Shown here one piece after another: positions 1 to 8,706 of a DNA stretch of 64,000 nucleotides (positions are counted from its first letter, which is position 1; each line of letters opens with the position of its first letter). Below the pieces are notes generated by a model, which made no database searches, was not told the origin of the DNA, and saw only the letters and a program-made list of their open reading frames with translations. The stretch comes from MGBC124762 sp048201935 (GTDB taxonomy: Bacteria > Bacillota > Clostridia > Oscillospirales > Oscillospiraceae), in contig DBFBGR010000011.1 in the NCBI GenBank assembly GCA_048201935.1, positions 186,001 to 250,000 on the forward strand, written 5' to 3'. A program made the position numbers and the translations under genes.

Positions 1-109
1 AAAAACAGACCGTGGAAAGCCCCAGCCGGGCCGCCGCCAACGCCGCCTCGCATCCGGCGTGGCCCGCGCCGATGACGGCCACGTCGAAGCGCTGTGCCTG
101 ATACTCCAC
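1..109 (-). CDS. mnmG: MnmG (GidA) tRNA uridine-34 modification enzyme, N-terminal fragment
   Basis: The gene is cut by the left window edge; only about 36 N-terminal residues are visible. They read VEYQAQRFDVAVIGAGHAG and continue with a glycine-rich FAD-binding GxGxxG loop (VIGAGHAGCEAA), which is typical of MnmG. MnmG works with MnmE to install the carboxymethylaminomethyl group at U34 of certain tRNAs. The start is GTG at 107-109, chosen because AAAGGAGG lies 9 nt upstream on the minus strand (119-126). It is divergent from the SLH gene. Confidence 0.88.
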   Translation of the reverse strand, partial: MEYQAQRFDVAVIGAGHAGCEAALAAARLGLSTVCF

Positions 110-144
110 CGGACCACGCCTCCTTTATATATAATGATAGGGAT

Positions 145-173
145 ATTCTAGCCCAACCGGAGCCGCCGGTCAA
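145..173 (-). promoter_or_regulatory. Sigma-A-type promoter of mnmG
   Basis: On the minus strand TTGACC (168-173) is followed after exactly 17 nt by TAGAAT (145-150), placing transcription start about 20 nt before the mnmG ribosome binding site. Seen by eye; not experimentally known. Confidence 0.6.
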
Positions 174-228
174 GAAATTTCAAAATTTACCCGAATATTT
201 CACTTATGTTACACTTGACGAAAACCTA

Positions 229-257
229 TTGACCTTTTTCGAGGGATGGTTTATCAT
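229..257 (+). promoter_or_regulatory. Sigma-A-type promoter of the SLH protein gene
   Basis: TTGACC (229-234), 17-nt spacer, TATCAT (252-257). The 5' untranslated region holds a small hairpin, GGGGAC CTT GTCCCC (274-288), which could protect the mRNA 5' end of a highly expressed surface-protein gene (inference). A second -35-like TTGACG lies at 215-220. Confidence 0.6.
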
Positions 258-318
258 AGCCAACGTAAGGCAAGGGGACCTTGTCCCCAAGTCAAAAATT
301 TGAAGGAGGAATCTTCAC

Positions 319-3261
319 ATGAAAAACCTGAAGAAGGTCCTGGCTCTGGGTCTGGCCCTGATCATGCTCATGGGCATGTTCAGCGTCGTCTCCGCCGCCG
401 AGGACAAGATGACTGCCTCCGATCTGACCGACTGGAAGGACGTCCAGCACAAGGACGCCGTCTCCCTGATGGTCGATCTGGGCATCATCAACGGCATCCC
501 TGGTGATAACGGCACCGTGAGCTATCAGCCCACCGCCAACATCACCCGCGCCGAGTGGGCCAAGATGGTCTACTATGCCGCCACCGGCACCGACAACGCC
601 GACGCTTACCTCAACAGCATCGGCTCCGGTCTGGGCGACATCTCCGGCAACTGGGCCGAGGCGTACATCAACTACCTGTATGCCAACCAGCTCATCTCCG
701 GCGACAACATGGGCAACTACAACCCCACCAACAACGTCACCGTGGCTGAGGCCTGCAAGATGCTGCTGACCACCCTGGGTTATGACGCCGTTGACCGTCA
801 GTATCAGGGCACCACCGCCTGGGCTGGCAACGTCATCAAGGACGCCAACCGCAACGGCCTGCTGGCCAACGTGGACAAGAGCATGACCGCTCTGACCCCC
901 CTGACCCGCGACAACGCCGCTGAGATCGTCCTGAACGCTCTCAACGCCAACATGGTCACCGTCGAGAACGGCCGTGACAACGGCGAGCACTTCGTGGTCA
1001 AGTATGAGTACGCTCAGACTCTGGGCTTCGACGTGTTCGACCTGGTGAAGGTCACCGCCACCGTCTCCCGCGTGAATCCCGACGGCTATGCCGAGTTCGA
1101 TCCCAAGATCGTTGCTCCCGAGGATTCCAACGGTAACGTCTGGCAGGTCGCCTCTTCCATCAACGGCAAGGTCAAGGCCACCAGCGACATGGTCGGCGAG
1201 AACGTGAACGTCTACGTCCGCGCTGCCGGCTTCAAGTGGTCCAAGGACACCGGCGACATCTCCAGCCTGGGTAACTTCCAGAGCGTCATTTCCAGCGCTG
1301 TGGCCAAGGCTGACTCCACCCCCGTCAAGACCATCAACACCGGCATCGTCTGGAAGAACCTGACCAGCCGCAGCTCCAGCGACTTCGTGGCCAACGCCTT
1401 CGCGAAGGACTGCAAGTTCTACCTCAACGGCGAGGACAAGACCCCCGCTGGCGGTCTGAGCGTTGACAGTGACGGCAAGGTCACCGGCAACTATCCCACC
1501 GAGGTGACCTCCGCTGCTGCCCGTCGCGGCACCGTGGTGGACTTCTTCACCAACGAGGACGGCGATATCTCCACCGTCAAGGCTTACCTCTATGAGTTCG
1601 CTCAGGTGACCGGCGGCGACGCCACCACCAAGACCCTCTCCGACGGCACCGTCCAGGTCCGCGTTCCCGGCGTCGTGCCCGGTTGGGTCGACTCCGACAA
1701 GATCACCGGCTGGCAGGGTCTGAAGGAGGACGACATCGTCCTGTTCTATGAGACCAAGCTGGGCGAGGGCACTCAGGCCAAGGCCTACACCATCGTGGCT
1801 CCCGAGAAGGTCACCGGCAAGGTCAGCACCTTCTACTCCGGCGGCCAGATCGTGGTCGGCGGCACCCGCTACAACGGCTCTGAGCAGGCCGGCGCCGGCC
1901 AGATCGGCGACGTGACCTGCAGCCAGGTCGTGGACTCCACCAACAACAACAACCTGGCCGGCGAGTTCGGCAACTGGCTGAACCGTGGCTACGACCTGGA
2001 GACCGAGTACGACTTCTACCTGGATAAGTCCGGCGCCATCGGCGTGGGCGTGCAGCTCACCGACAGCGTCGACGCCAGCAAGGTCTGCCTGGTCATCGAG
2101 GCCGACTACGACACCAACGGCATGGGCACCACCGGTTGGGTCCGCGCCAACCTGCTGTTCGCTGACGGCTCCACCGAGATCGTCAACATCACCAAGATCG
2201 ACCGCGAGAACGTGGCCAAGGAGTCCGAGGCCGGCAAGAAGATCGACTATAAGACCGCTTACAACAAGCTGGTCAAGGATAGCGCTCCTCTGACCAAGTT
2301 CTACGGCTACCGCACCACCTCCGCTGGTTACGAGCTGACCACCATGTCCACCGACCGTAACTACGAGAACGAGAAGGCCGTCAGCGGCGACTTCGAGATC
2401 CTGAAGCAGAGCGACTTCTCTCAGGGTCAGCTGGGTCTCACCGCCGACTCCCTGACCAACTTCATCGTGGGCAAGGTCAACCCCAACACCGACGTGGTGA
2501 CCTACTCCGTCTTCAAGGGCTTCCGCAACATCCCCGAGATGGACGCCACCAAGATCACCGGTATCGCCTACAACAGCAACAACAGCGATCCCGCTGAGAC
2601 CGTTGCTCGCTTCGTGTACCTGGAGACCGGCTCCTTCAAGGACGACGTGCCCGAGGGCCTGATCTTCATCACCGACAACAACGTCCAGATCGACAGCACC
2701 CTGGCTGACGACGACGTGTACCTGGTGAACATCATCGACACCGACGGCTCCAAGACCACCATGCGCGTGGACGGCGGCCTGGCTGACGCCATCAAGGGCG
2801 ACTCCATGACCTACAACGCCACCCGCAAGTACGTGGGCAACTTCTTCGCCGTGGGCGCCATCGATGAGAACGGCGTGGTCTCCACCCTGGTGGACCTGAA
2901 CGACGTGGCCGATCAGGCCGTCGCCACCGCCTCCGTGCTGAGCCTGGGCAACGAGACCATCGCTCTGGACGGCGAGACCTATGACTACGACGCTTCCACC
3001 GTGTTCGTGTTCGTGGACTGGGGCTGGACCGACAACGTCAAGAGCGACAGCAACACCATCGGCGAGCTGGATGAGAACGAGGACGACGCTGCTGTGACCG
3101 ACTACGGCACCTTCCGTCCCAACGGCTTCTTCAACGCCAATGAGGTCAGCGCTGACGACAACACCAAGTCCTTCAAGGACGTGTCCGCTGCCGTCATCGT
3201 TCCCCAGACCAAGGGCGACACCACCGCTGATTACGTGTACGTGATCCGCACCACTTGGTAA
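319..3261 (+). CDS. Secreted S-layer homology (SLH) domain protein, 980 aa
   Basis: A surface protein likely anchored to secondary cell-wall polymer. Residues 1-27 form a signal peptide (Lys-rich start, hydrophobic core, VSA cleavage site). Three N-terminal SLH modules follow at about 36-88, 105-155 and 162-210, each with the recognisable TRAE / TVAE / TRDNAAE core. The remaining roughly 770 residues have no family I recognise and are rich in Asp, Thr, Gly and Val, as in S-layer proteins. Codon use is extremely restricted (AAC, AAG, CTG, GTC, CGC dominate), as in the ribosomal genes of this window, suggesting very high expression; it could be the major S-layer protein. AAGGAGGA lies 8-9 nt before the ATG. 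It is a single-gene transcript with its own promoter and terminator. Confidence 0.9.
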   Translation: MKNLKKVLALGLALIMLMGMFSVVSAAEDKMTASDLTDWKDVQHKDAVSLMVDLGIINGIPGDNGTVSYQPTANITRAEWAKMVYYAATGTDNADAYLNSIGSGLGDISGNWAEAYINYLYANQLISGDNMGNYNPTNNVTVAEACKMLLTTLGYDAVDRQYQGTTAWAGNVIKDANRNGLLANVDKSMTALTPLTRDNAAEIVLNALNANMVTVENGRDNGEHFVVKYEYAQTLGFDVFDLVKVTATVSRVNPDGYAEFDPKIVAPEDSNGNVWQVASSINGKVKATSDMVGENVNVYVRAAGFKWSKDTGDISSLGNFQSVISSAVAKADSTPVKTINTGIVWKNLTSRSSSDFVANAFAKDCKFYLNGEDKTPAGGLSVDSDGKVTGNYPTEVTSAAARRGTVVDFFTNEDGDISTVKAYLYEFAQVTGGDATTKTLSDGTVQVRVPGVVPGWVDSDKITGWQGLKEDDIVLFYETKLGEGTQAKAYTIVAPEKVTGKVSTFYSGGQIVVGGTRYNGSEQAGAGQIGDVTCSQVVDSTNNNNLAGEFGNWLNRGYDLETEYDFYLDKSGAIGVGVQLTDSVDASKVCLVIEADYDTNGMGTTGWVRANLLFADGSTEIVNITKIDRENVAKESEAGKKIDYKTAYNKLVKDSAPLTKFYGYRTTSAGYELTTMSTDRNYENEKAVSGDFEILKQSDFSQGQLGLTADSLTNFIVGKVNPNTDVVTYSVFKGFRNIPEMDATKITGIAYNSNNSDPAETVARFVYLETGSFKDDVPEGLIFITDNNVQIDSTLADDDVYLVNIIDTDGSKTTMRVDGGLADAIKGDSMTYNATRKYVGNFFAVGAIDENGVVSTLVDLNDVADQAVATASVLSLGNETIALDGETYDYDASTVFVFVDWGWTDNVKSDSNTIGELDENEDDAAVTDYGTFRPNGFFNANEVSADDNTKSFKDVSAAVIVPQTKGDTTADYVYVIRTTW

Positions 3262-3303
3262 TCTGAGCCCCAAGGCTTAGAGCACCACAAACCCTAGCAA
3301 AAG

Positions 3304-3332
3304 AGGAGAGCCCTTCGGGGCTCTCCTTTTTT
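3304..3332 (+). terminator. Intrinsic terminator after the SLH gene
   Basis: Perfect 10-bp stem AGGAGAGCCC / GGGCTCTCCT closed by a TTCG loop and followed by a T run (3327-3332). Confidence 0.92.
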
Positions 3333-3333
3333 A

Positions 3334-3362
3334 TTGCGCCCCCCGACAAAAGGTGGTATAAT
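3334..3362 (+). promoter_or_regulatory. Promoter of the racemase-like/dtd operon
   Basis: TTGCGC (3334-3339), 17-nt spacer, consensus TATAAT (3357-3362), immediately downstream of the preceding terminator. Confidence 0.65.
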
Positions 3363-3395
3363 ACCCCCATACAGAACGCCCGAGGAGGAATGGAC

Positions 3396-4463
3396 ATGAA
3401 ACGTCTGGTCATCGACGCCAAGGCGGTGGTGAAGAATCTGGAGGCCATGCGCCGCCACGCCCAGGGGGCGGCCATGTACGCGGTGCTCATGGGCGACGCC
3501 TACGGCGCGGGGCTGGAGCGGATGGCGCTGCTCCTCCGGGACCACGGCGTGACCCGCTTTGCCATCTCCGAGCCCGCCGAGGCCCAGGCCCTGCGCAAGG
3601 CGGGCCTTGTGGAGGAGGAGCTTTTGATGCTCCGCTCCACGGTGAACCGGGACGAGCTGGAGACCTTGATGGACCTGGGCGTGGTGTGCTCCATCGGCTC
3701 CGCCGAGGCGGGCATGGCCCTCAACGCCCTGGCTGAGAGCCGCTCCACCATCGCTGAGGCTCACGTCCAGTTGGACAGCGGCATGGGCTACGGCGGCTTC
3801 ATCCTGGACGATACCGACAAGGTCCTCTCCGTCTTCCAAAACCTCCAGAACGTGGCCATTTCCGGAGTCTATACCCACTTCCAGTCCGCCTCGGTGAAGC
3901 CCAAGGCGGCCTCCGCCCAGCTCGACGCCTTCCGCCAGACGGTCCAGACCATTCAGAAGGCGGGCTTTGAGACCGGCGTGGTCCACGCCGCGGGCAGCTT
4001 CTCCACCATCCAGTTCGATTTCTCCCACCTGGACGCGGTCCGGGTGGGCTCGGCCCTGCTGGGCCGGTGCAAGCGCAGCCGGGACGACGGTCTGCAGAAG
4101 GTGGGCTACTGCGAGGCCACCATCGAGGACGTGCGCTGGCTCCCCGCCGGGCACACCGTGGGCTACGAGCACCCGGTGCGCCTCAAGCGTCCCACCCGGG
4201 TGGCCACCGTGGCGGTGGGCTACCAAAACGGCCTTGGGGTAGGAGCTCCCCGGCCTGTGGGGCTGCTGGAGGCCCTGCGCCGCTGGCGGGGCAAGGACCT
4301 GCCCGCCGTCCGAGTGGCGGGCCAGAAGGCCAAGATCGTGGGCCGCATCGGGGCCATGGAGACCCTCATCGACGTGACGGCCCTGCGCTGCTCCGGCGGC
4401 GACCTGGCCCAGATCGAGATGGACCCGCTGTTCTGCAAGGGCATGGCCCGGGAGTTTCGCTGA
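3396..4463 (+). CDS. Alanine racemase-family protein lacking the PLP lysine
   Basis: The 355-aa protein has the fold-type III alanine racemase plan along its whole length: N-terminal barrel (LVIDAKAVVKNLEAM), the RVGSALLG segment matching the RPGIxLYG strand whose Arg contacts the PLP ring, VGYEHPV at the second catalytic Tyr, and a C-terminal beta domain with GAMETLIDVT. The pyridoxal-lysine signature, normally AVVKAxAYGHG, reads AVLMGDAYGAG, so the Schiff-base lysine is Met32 (codon 3489-3491). Classical racemase activity is therefore unlikely; a binding, scaffold or altered catalytic role is possible. The ATG at 3396 is preferred because AGGAGG (3383-3388) lies 7 nt upstream; the ATG at 3390 is too close. 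It overlaps dtd by one base (TGATG). Confidence 0.82.
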   Translation: MKRLVIDAKAVVKNLEAMRRHAQGAAMYAVLMGDAYGAGLERMALLLRDHGVTRFAISEPAEAQALRKAGLVEEELLMLRSTVNRDELETLMDLGVVCSIGSAEAGMALNALAESRSTIAEAHVQLDSGMGYGGFILDDTDKVLSVFQNLQNVAISGVYTHFQSASVKPKAASAQLDAFRQTVQTIQKAGFETGVVHAAGSFSTIQFDFSHLDAVRVGSALLGRCKRSRDDGLQKVGYCEATIEDVRWLPAGHTVGYEHPVRLKRPTRVATVAVGYQNGLGVGAPRPVGLLEALRRWRGKDLPAVRVAGQKAKIVGRIGAMETLIDVTALRCSGGDLAQIEMDPLFCKGMAREFR

Positions 4464-4897
4464 TGCGGGCCGTAGTCACCCGGGTGAGCCGGGCCAGCGT
4501 CAGCGTCGACGGCGCGGTGGTGGGAAAAATTGAACGGGGTTACCTGGTGCTGCTGGGGGTAGGCCCCCAGGATACCGCCGAAACCGCCGACAAGATGGCG
4601 GAAAAAATTTGCAACCTGCGGGTCTTCGAGGACGAAAACGGCAAGATGAATCTGAACCTCCAGCAGGTGGGCGGGGCCATCCTGGCCGTCAGCCAGTTCA
4701 CCCTCTACGCCGACACCTCCTCTCGCCGCCCGGGCTTCTCCGGCGCGGCCAAGCCCGAGCTGGCGGTGCCGCTCTATGAGCGGTTTATGGATGCCTGCCG
4801 GGAGAAAGGTTTTGAAGTTCAACAGGGAGTATTCGGCGCGGACATGGCGGTGGACTCGCTAAACGACGGCCCGGTGACCATTTTGTTGGAGCTGTGA
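4463..4897 (+). CDS. dtd: D-aminoacyl-tRNA deacylase
   Basis: This enzyme hydrolyses D-amino acids (D-Tyr, D-Asp and others, also Gly-tRNA-Ala) wrongly attached to tRNA. The 144-aa protein has the usual family length and both active-site motifs: SQFTL at 77-81 and the cis-Gly-Pro-containing NDGPVT at 134-139. Translation is coupled to the upstream racemase homologue through the TGATG overlap, so two proteins with a D-amino-acid theme share an operon. Confidence 0.95.
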   Translation: MRAVVTRVSRASVSVDGAVVGKIERGYLVLLGVGPQDTAETADKMAEKICNLRVFEDENGKMNLNLQQVGGAILAVSQFTLYADTSSRRPGFSGAAKPELAVPLYERFMDACREKGFEVQQGVFGADMAVDSLNDGPVTILLEL

Positions 4898-4907
4898 GGT
4901 GGAAAAA

Positions 4908-5396
4908 ATGAAGCGCTTTGGCGCGTTTTTGCTGGTATTTTGCATGCTTGTTTTGCCCGGTTTGGCCGCTGAGGCCACCACCCAGAGCGTGGACATCGAC
5001 GGTCAGAGCGTGGAGTTTTCCATGTATACCGTCTACAATGAGTGGAATTTTGCCACCAACTACGTAAAACTTCGGGACGTGGCCTGGGCGCTCCGGGACA
5101 CGCCGGGGCGGTTCCAGGTGGACTACGACGGCTCCACCCGGGTGGACACGGGCCTGGATTATCAGAGCGACGGTACCGAGATGGCGGCCCTGGACCCCAC
5201 CGCCCAGGCGGTGAACTACCGGGCGGTGGTCACCGTAGACGGCGTGGGCTGCCCCATGGACGCCTACCTCATCACCCCCCAGGGCTCTACCGCCGGCAAC
5301 TTCTACTTCAAGCTCCGGGACCTGGGGACCGCTATCGGCTTCACAGTGGGCTGGACCGAGGACCGGGGCGTCTACATCGAGACTCAGCCCTCCTAA
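4908..5396 (+). CDS. Secreted protein resembling copper amine oxidase N-terminal (stalk-like) domain
   Basis: The 162-aa protein has a signal peptide (MKRFGAFLLVFCML then LPGLAAEA). It contains two copies of a KLRD-type motif: YVKLRDVAWAL near residue 53 and YFKLRDLGTAIGF near residue 136. This pattern is common in clostridial secreted proteins with copper-amine-oxidase N-terminal-like domains, which are thought to bind surfaces rather than copper. The start is the ATG at 4908, 5 nt after AGGTGG; a GTG at 4899 is in frame but sits inside that site. It is third in the operon, 10 nt after dtd. The exact role is unknown. Confidence 0.75.
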   Translation: MKRFGAFLLVFCMLVLPGLAAEATTQSVDIDGQSVEFSMYTVYNEWNFATNYVKLRDVAWALRDTPGRFQVDYDGSTRVDTGLDYQSDGTEMAALDPTAQAVNYRAVVTVDGVGCPMDAYLITPQGSTAGNFYFKLRDLGTAIGFTVGWTEDRGVYIETQPS

Positions 5397-5401
5397 GGGG
5401 T

Positions 5402-5437
5402 AAAAAATCTCCCTCCTCACGGAGGGAGATTTTTTTT
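5402..5437. terminator. Bidirectional terminator between convergent operons
   Basis: An A-run/T-run flanked stem, AAAAAATCTCCCTCC / GGAGGGAGATTTTTT with a TCAC loop, serves the plus-strand dtd operon and probably also the minus-strand mrp operon that converges on it. Confidence 0.9.
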
Positions 5438-5471
5438 GCGGGCGGACCGTCCGGGAGCGGCCCTTGCTCTT

Positions 5472-5498
5472 GTAGGGGCGGCATCCTTGACGCGCCGC
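5472..5498. repeat. Short palindromic intergenic repeat, copy 1
   Basis: The sequence starting GTAGGGGCGGCATCC and ending GACGCGCCGC recurs with few changes at 53769-53795. It carries an internal GGCGCG / CGCC-type inverted repeat and sits 1-2 nt from the mrp stop codon. It resembles a REP-like intergenic element. Confidence 0.6.
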
Positions 5499-5499
5499 T

Positions 5500-6315
5500 T
5501 TACTCCGGCAGCTTGGACACCAGGCCCTCCAGGGGATTGGGGGCGTAGTCCTCCAAGATACCCGCGTCGCAGGCGGCGGCCAAGGTGGGGTCGATGGGCA
5601 GCCGCTCCAAAATGGGCAGGCCCAGCTCGGCGGCCACGGTCTCCAGCTTGCTCTCGCCGAAGATGGCGTGGCGCTTGCCGCAGTCGGGACACTGGAAGTA
5701 GCTGTAGTTCTCGACGAGGCCCAGCACGGGGATGTCCATCATCTGGGCCATCTTCACCGCCTTGGTGACGATCATGCTCACCAGGTCCTGGGGGCTGGTG
5801 ACCACGATCACGCCGTCTACGGGCAGGGACTGGAACACCGTCAGCGGCACATCGCCGGTGCCGGGGGGCATATCCACGAAGAGGTAGTCCAGCTCGCCCC
5901 AGACCACGTCGGTCCAAAATTGCTTCACCGCCCCGGCGATGACCGGGCCTCGCCAGACCACCGGGTCGGTCTCGTGCTCCATCAGCAGGTTGAGGCTCAT
6001 CACCGGGATGCCGCCCTTACTCTCCACGGGGAAGATGCCCACCTCGCTGCCCTCGGCCCGGGCGTGGATGCCAAAGGCCTTGGGGATGGAGGGACCGGTG
6101 ATGTCCGCGTCCAAAATGCCCACCTTTTTGCCCGCCTTATGGCAGGCGGCAGCCAGGGCGGAGGTCACCAGACTCTTGCCCACGCCGCCCTTGCCGGACA
6201 TGACGGCAATGACGTGGCGGATGTTGGACAGGGGGTTCATGGCGGCGGAGAAGTCCTCTTGGCGCTCGCTGCAGCTCTCGCCGCAGGAGGAGCAATCGTG
6301 GGTGCACTCGCTCAT
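5500..6315 (-). CDS. mrp: Mrp/NBP35-family iron-sulfur carrier ATPase
   Basis: A cytosolic P-loop ATPase thought to bind and transfer Fe-S clusters to apo-proteins. The 271-aa protein has the deviant Walker A SGKGGVGKS at 40-48, Walker B-like DYLFVDMPPGTGD, and a late CPDCGK pair for bridging cluster binding. An N-terminal Cys cluster (C4, C8, C11, C15) is an added feature also seen in NBP35-like forms. It is the last gene of the minus-strand operon, 31 nt after the uridine-kinase-like gene. The site GAAGGAA lies before the ATG. Confidence 0.93.
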   Translation of the reverse strand: MSECTHDCSSCGESCSERQEDFSAAMNPLSNIRHVIAVMSGKGGVGKSLVTSALAAACHKAGKKVGILDADITGPSIPKAFGIHARAEGSEVGIFPVESKGGIPVMSLNLLMEHETDPVVWRGPVIAGAVKQFWTDVVWGELDYLFVDMPPGTGDVPLTVFQSLPVDGVIVVTSPQDLVSMIVTKAVKMAQMMDIPVLGLVENYSYFQCPDCGKRHAIFGESKLETVAAELGLPILERLPIDPTLAAACDAGILEDYAPNPLEGLVSKLPE

Positions 6316-6346
6316 TTTGTATTCCTTCTTTCCAAAGTTTTTTGAC

Positions 6347-7282
6347 TTAGTAGTGGTAATCGCTGCCGCCGATGAACTCTCGCAGCAGGGAGTTGCCGGG
6401 CACCAGCGCCGGGTCCACGGGGGTAAAGAGCTCCAGGGCCTCTAAGATCTGCCTGACCTTGGCCGCGTTGGGGTCGTTCGGGGGAATGGTGGCCAGGATG
6501 GGCTTGGCGTAGACGGCCAGAACGCCGAACTCAAAGGGCAGGGCGGTGTCGAAGCGCAGGTGGGCGGAGGATTTGTAGGGCGTGATGTATTTCTTCTCGC
6601 CCCGGCGGACGTTGTTCCAGCTCTCCAGGGTCCCGGAGATGCTGTAGCCCCGGTACTTGTAGTCGCGCACGCACCGGCGGCACAGCCGCAGCCAGGTGGA
6701 CTTGAACACCATGCGCTCACCGTCCTTTACGTCGGTCCGGGCGGCGATGTGGAGCCGGAAGGCCCCGGGGTGGAGCTCGGTGATGCGGGGATTCAGGGCG
6801 TGGATGCCCTCAAAGATGACCGCCTCGTTGGCCGCCAGCTCCACGTGCTGGGCCTTGGCGGCGTTGCGGGTCTGGGTGGCGAAGTCAAAGTGGGGCACCT
6901 CAATGGGCCGGTGCTGCTCCAGGGCGGTGAAGTGGTCGGCCAGCAGCCGCCAGTCCAGCAGGTCCGGGGACTCCAGGTCCACCGTGCCGTCGGGGGCCAG
7001 GGGCAGGGGCGTGCCCGGGGGTCGCTCGGAGTAGTAGTGGTCCATGGAGATGGTCCGGGTGGTTACTCCCCGGCGCTCCAGCTCCTCCTCGATCTTCATG
7101 GCGGTGGTGGTCTTGCCTGAACTGGAGGGCCCCGCCAGCAGGATCACCGGGCTCACCGTCAGGTTCTTTTGGATGGCGTCGGCCCCCTGGACGATCTTGC
7201 GCTGGTATTGGGCCTCGCACTGGGCGATGAAGTCCTCTGGCTGGGCCAGCGCGGCGTTGAGCTCGGTCAGTTGACAGGCCAT
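6347..7282 (-). CDS. Uridine kinase/phosphoribulokinase-family protein
   Basis: A P-loop kinase-like protein of 311 aa with Walker A GPSSSGKTT at 51-59, followed by the SMDHYY segment and a later VIFEGIHALNP motif, both typical of uridine kinases. The first 45 residues form an extra N-terminal segment, as in long clostridial uridine-kinase-like proteins that follow a threonyl-tRNA-synthetase-like plan. The substrate is not certain. The start (7282) has GGGAGG 8 nt upstream and overlaps the hemZ 3' end by 16 nt, so translation is probably coupled. Confidence 0.85.
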   Translation of the reverse strand: MACQLTELNAALAQPEDFIAQCEAQYQRKIVQGADAIQKNLTVSPVILLAGPSSSGKTTTAMKIEEELERRGVTTRTISMDHYYSERPPGTPLPLAPDGTVDLESPDLLDWRLLADHFTALEQHRPIEVPHFDFATQTRNAAKAQHVELAANEAVIFEGIHALNPRITELHPGAFRLHIAARTDVKDGERMVFKSTWLRLCRRCVRDYKYRGYSISGTLESWNNVRRGEKKYITPYKSSAHLRFDTALPFEFGVLAVYAKPILATIPPNDPNAAKVRQILEALELFTPVDPALVPGNSLLREFIGGSDYHY

Positions 7283-8706
7283 ACAAGCGCCTCCCTTTCT
7301 GCTAAGATGTCCGCAAGGCGTTCCAGGTATTCCTTGGGGTATTTGGGGTTGGTGCGGCGGGTGATAGACCCGGTGGAGCGGTCGATGAGCTTAGTAACTC
7401 CGCCCGAGCCCAGGGCCAGCACGCTGCCAAGCTCCTCCATCATCACGATGTTGTAGAAGCTGGCCTTGCCGCGCCGGGTCCAGCCCAGGTTCTCCATGGC
7501 CCCGGTCATGTACTTTTGCCGGTAGAGGTAGTAGGGCCGGTAGCCCGCGGCGGGCAGGACCTGGGCGGCGTAGGTCAGCATGGCGGTTACCTCTCCGGCG
7601 GAGGGGAGCCCCTGGGGGTTGGAGGCAAGCCCCGCGCCGTGCTTCAAAGCTAGAGTGTGGATGGTGATCTCCTCGGGGCGTAAGGCCGTGATCTTATCCA
7701 AAGTGGAGCGAAAACCCGCCTCACTGTCCTGGGGCAGTCCGGCGATGAGGTCGGTGTTAATGGCCTCAAAGCCAGCCGAGCGGGCCCGGTCGTAAGCGTC
7801 GAAGAACTGCCCGGCGGTATGGGCGCGGCCCATGGCCTGCAGCACGTCGTCGGAGAGGGTCTGGGGATTCACCGACACCCGCCCCACGCCGTGGGACTTC
7901 AAAACCGCCAGCTTTTCGGCGGTGATGGTGTCGGGCCGCCCAGCCTCTACGGTGAACTCGGCCAACGCTTCCCGCCCGGGCCAGCGGTCCAGGGCGGTGA
8001 GCAGCCGGTCTAACTGCTGGGCCGACAGGGTGGTGGGGGTGCCGCCGCCCATGTAGACCGAGCGAAGGCGCAGGCCCTTTCGGGCCAGATAATCCCCGGT
8101 CCAGGCGATCTCCCGCTCCAGAGCGTCCACATAGGGCTCCACCAGGGCCAAAGCGCCCTTCACATCGTGGGAAATGAAGGAGCAGTAGGCGCACCGGCTG
8201 GGGCAGAAGGGGATGCCGATGTAGACCGACAGGTCGCCGGACTCTAATTGGCGGTCGATCTCCCGGGCCTCCTGGGCGCAACGGATGGCCAGAATGGCCT
8301 TGTCACGGTCCAGGTCGTAAAGCCCGGTCAAAAGCTGGGCGCACTGGGGGGAGTCCGCCCCCTTTTCCAGCCATTTTCGCACCAGCTTGGCCGGGCGCAC
8401 GCCGCTGAGCGCGCCCCAAGCGGGTTTGCCGGTGTGCTGGATGAGGGCCCGGTAGGTGGCCATCTTTACCAACCTCTGCTCCTGGGCGGGGCGGTCGGCA
8501 GGAACGTCCAGGCCGAACTCGGAGAGCTCCGCTTGCCCGTGATAGACCCCGCCGCCGATGGTGAAGTCCGCCGTGGCTCGGTCCCGGTCAAGGGTCACCA
8601 GGCCCTCATTGGGGCCGTCCATGGAGATGGGGTCGCCGGGTAAGAGCATGGTGACCATCTGCTCCACGGCGTAGCGGTGGTCATGGCCCTGAAAGCGCAG
8701 TTTCAT
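7267..8706 (-). CDS. hemZ: HemZ-type oxygen-independent coproporphyrinogen dehydrogenase (radical SAM)
   Basis: The 479-aa protein matches HemZ in length and layout: an N-terminal alpha/beta segment with SGVRPAKL, then a radical SAM domain with CPSRCAYCSF (C168, C172, C175) ligating the 4Fe-4S cluster, a YMGGGTPTTL SAM-binding glycine motif, and a C-terminal region with YYLYRQKYM. HemZ/HemN proteins decarboxylate coproporphyrinogen III; clostridial HemZ homologues may serve other SAM chemistry or heme handling. The start overlaps the upstream hydrolase stop by 4 nt (8703-8706). Confidence 0.9.
   Translation of the reverse strand: MKLRFQGHDHRYAVEQMVTMLLPGDPISMDGPNEGLVTLDRDRATADFTIGGGVYHGQAELSEFGLDVPADRPAQEQRLVKMATYRALIQHTGKPAWGALSGVRPAKLVRKWLEKGADSPQCAQLLTGLYDLDRDKAILAIRCAQEAREIDRQLESGDLSVYIGIPFCPSRCAYCSFISHDVKGALALVEPYVDALEREIAWTGDYLARKGLRLRSVYMGGGTPTTLSAQQLDRLLTALDRWPGREALAEFTVEAGRPDTITAEKLAVLKSHGVGRVSVNPQTLSDDVLQAMGRAHTAGQFFDAYDRARSAGFEAINTDLIAGLPQDSEAGFRSTLDKITALRPEEITIHTLALKHGAGLASNPQGLPSAGEVTAMLTYAAQVLPAAGYRPYYLYRQKYMTGAMENLGWTRRGKASFYNIVMMEELGSVLALGSGGVTKLIDRSTGSITRRTNPKYPKEYLERLADILAEREALVWPVN

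Noticed and set aside
292..3273. 993-aa minus-strand open frame opposite the SLH gene
   Set aside because: Its product is low-complexity Gly/Val/His/Asp repeats. It is open because the plus-strand gene uses C-ending codons almost exclusively; no ribosome binding site or promoter fits.
4067..4462. Upstream extension of the dtd frame
   Set aside because: Lies within the racemase-like gene, has nonsense composition, and dtd has a family-typical start at 4463.
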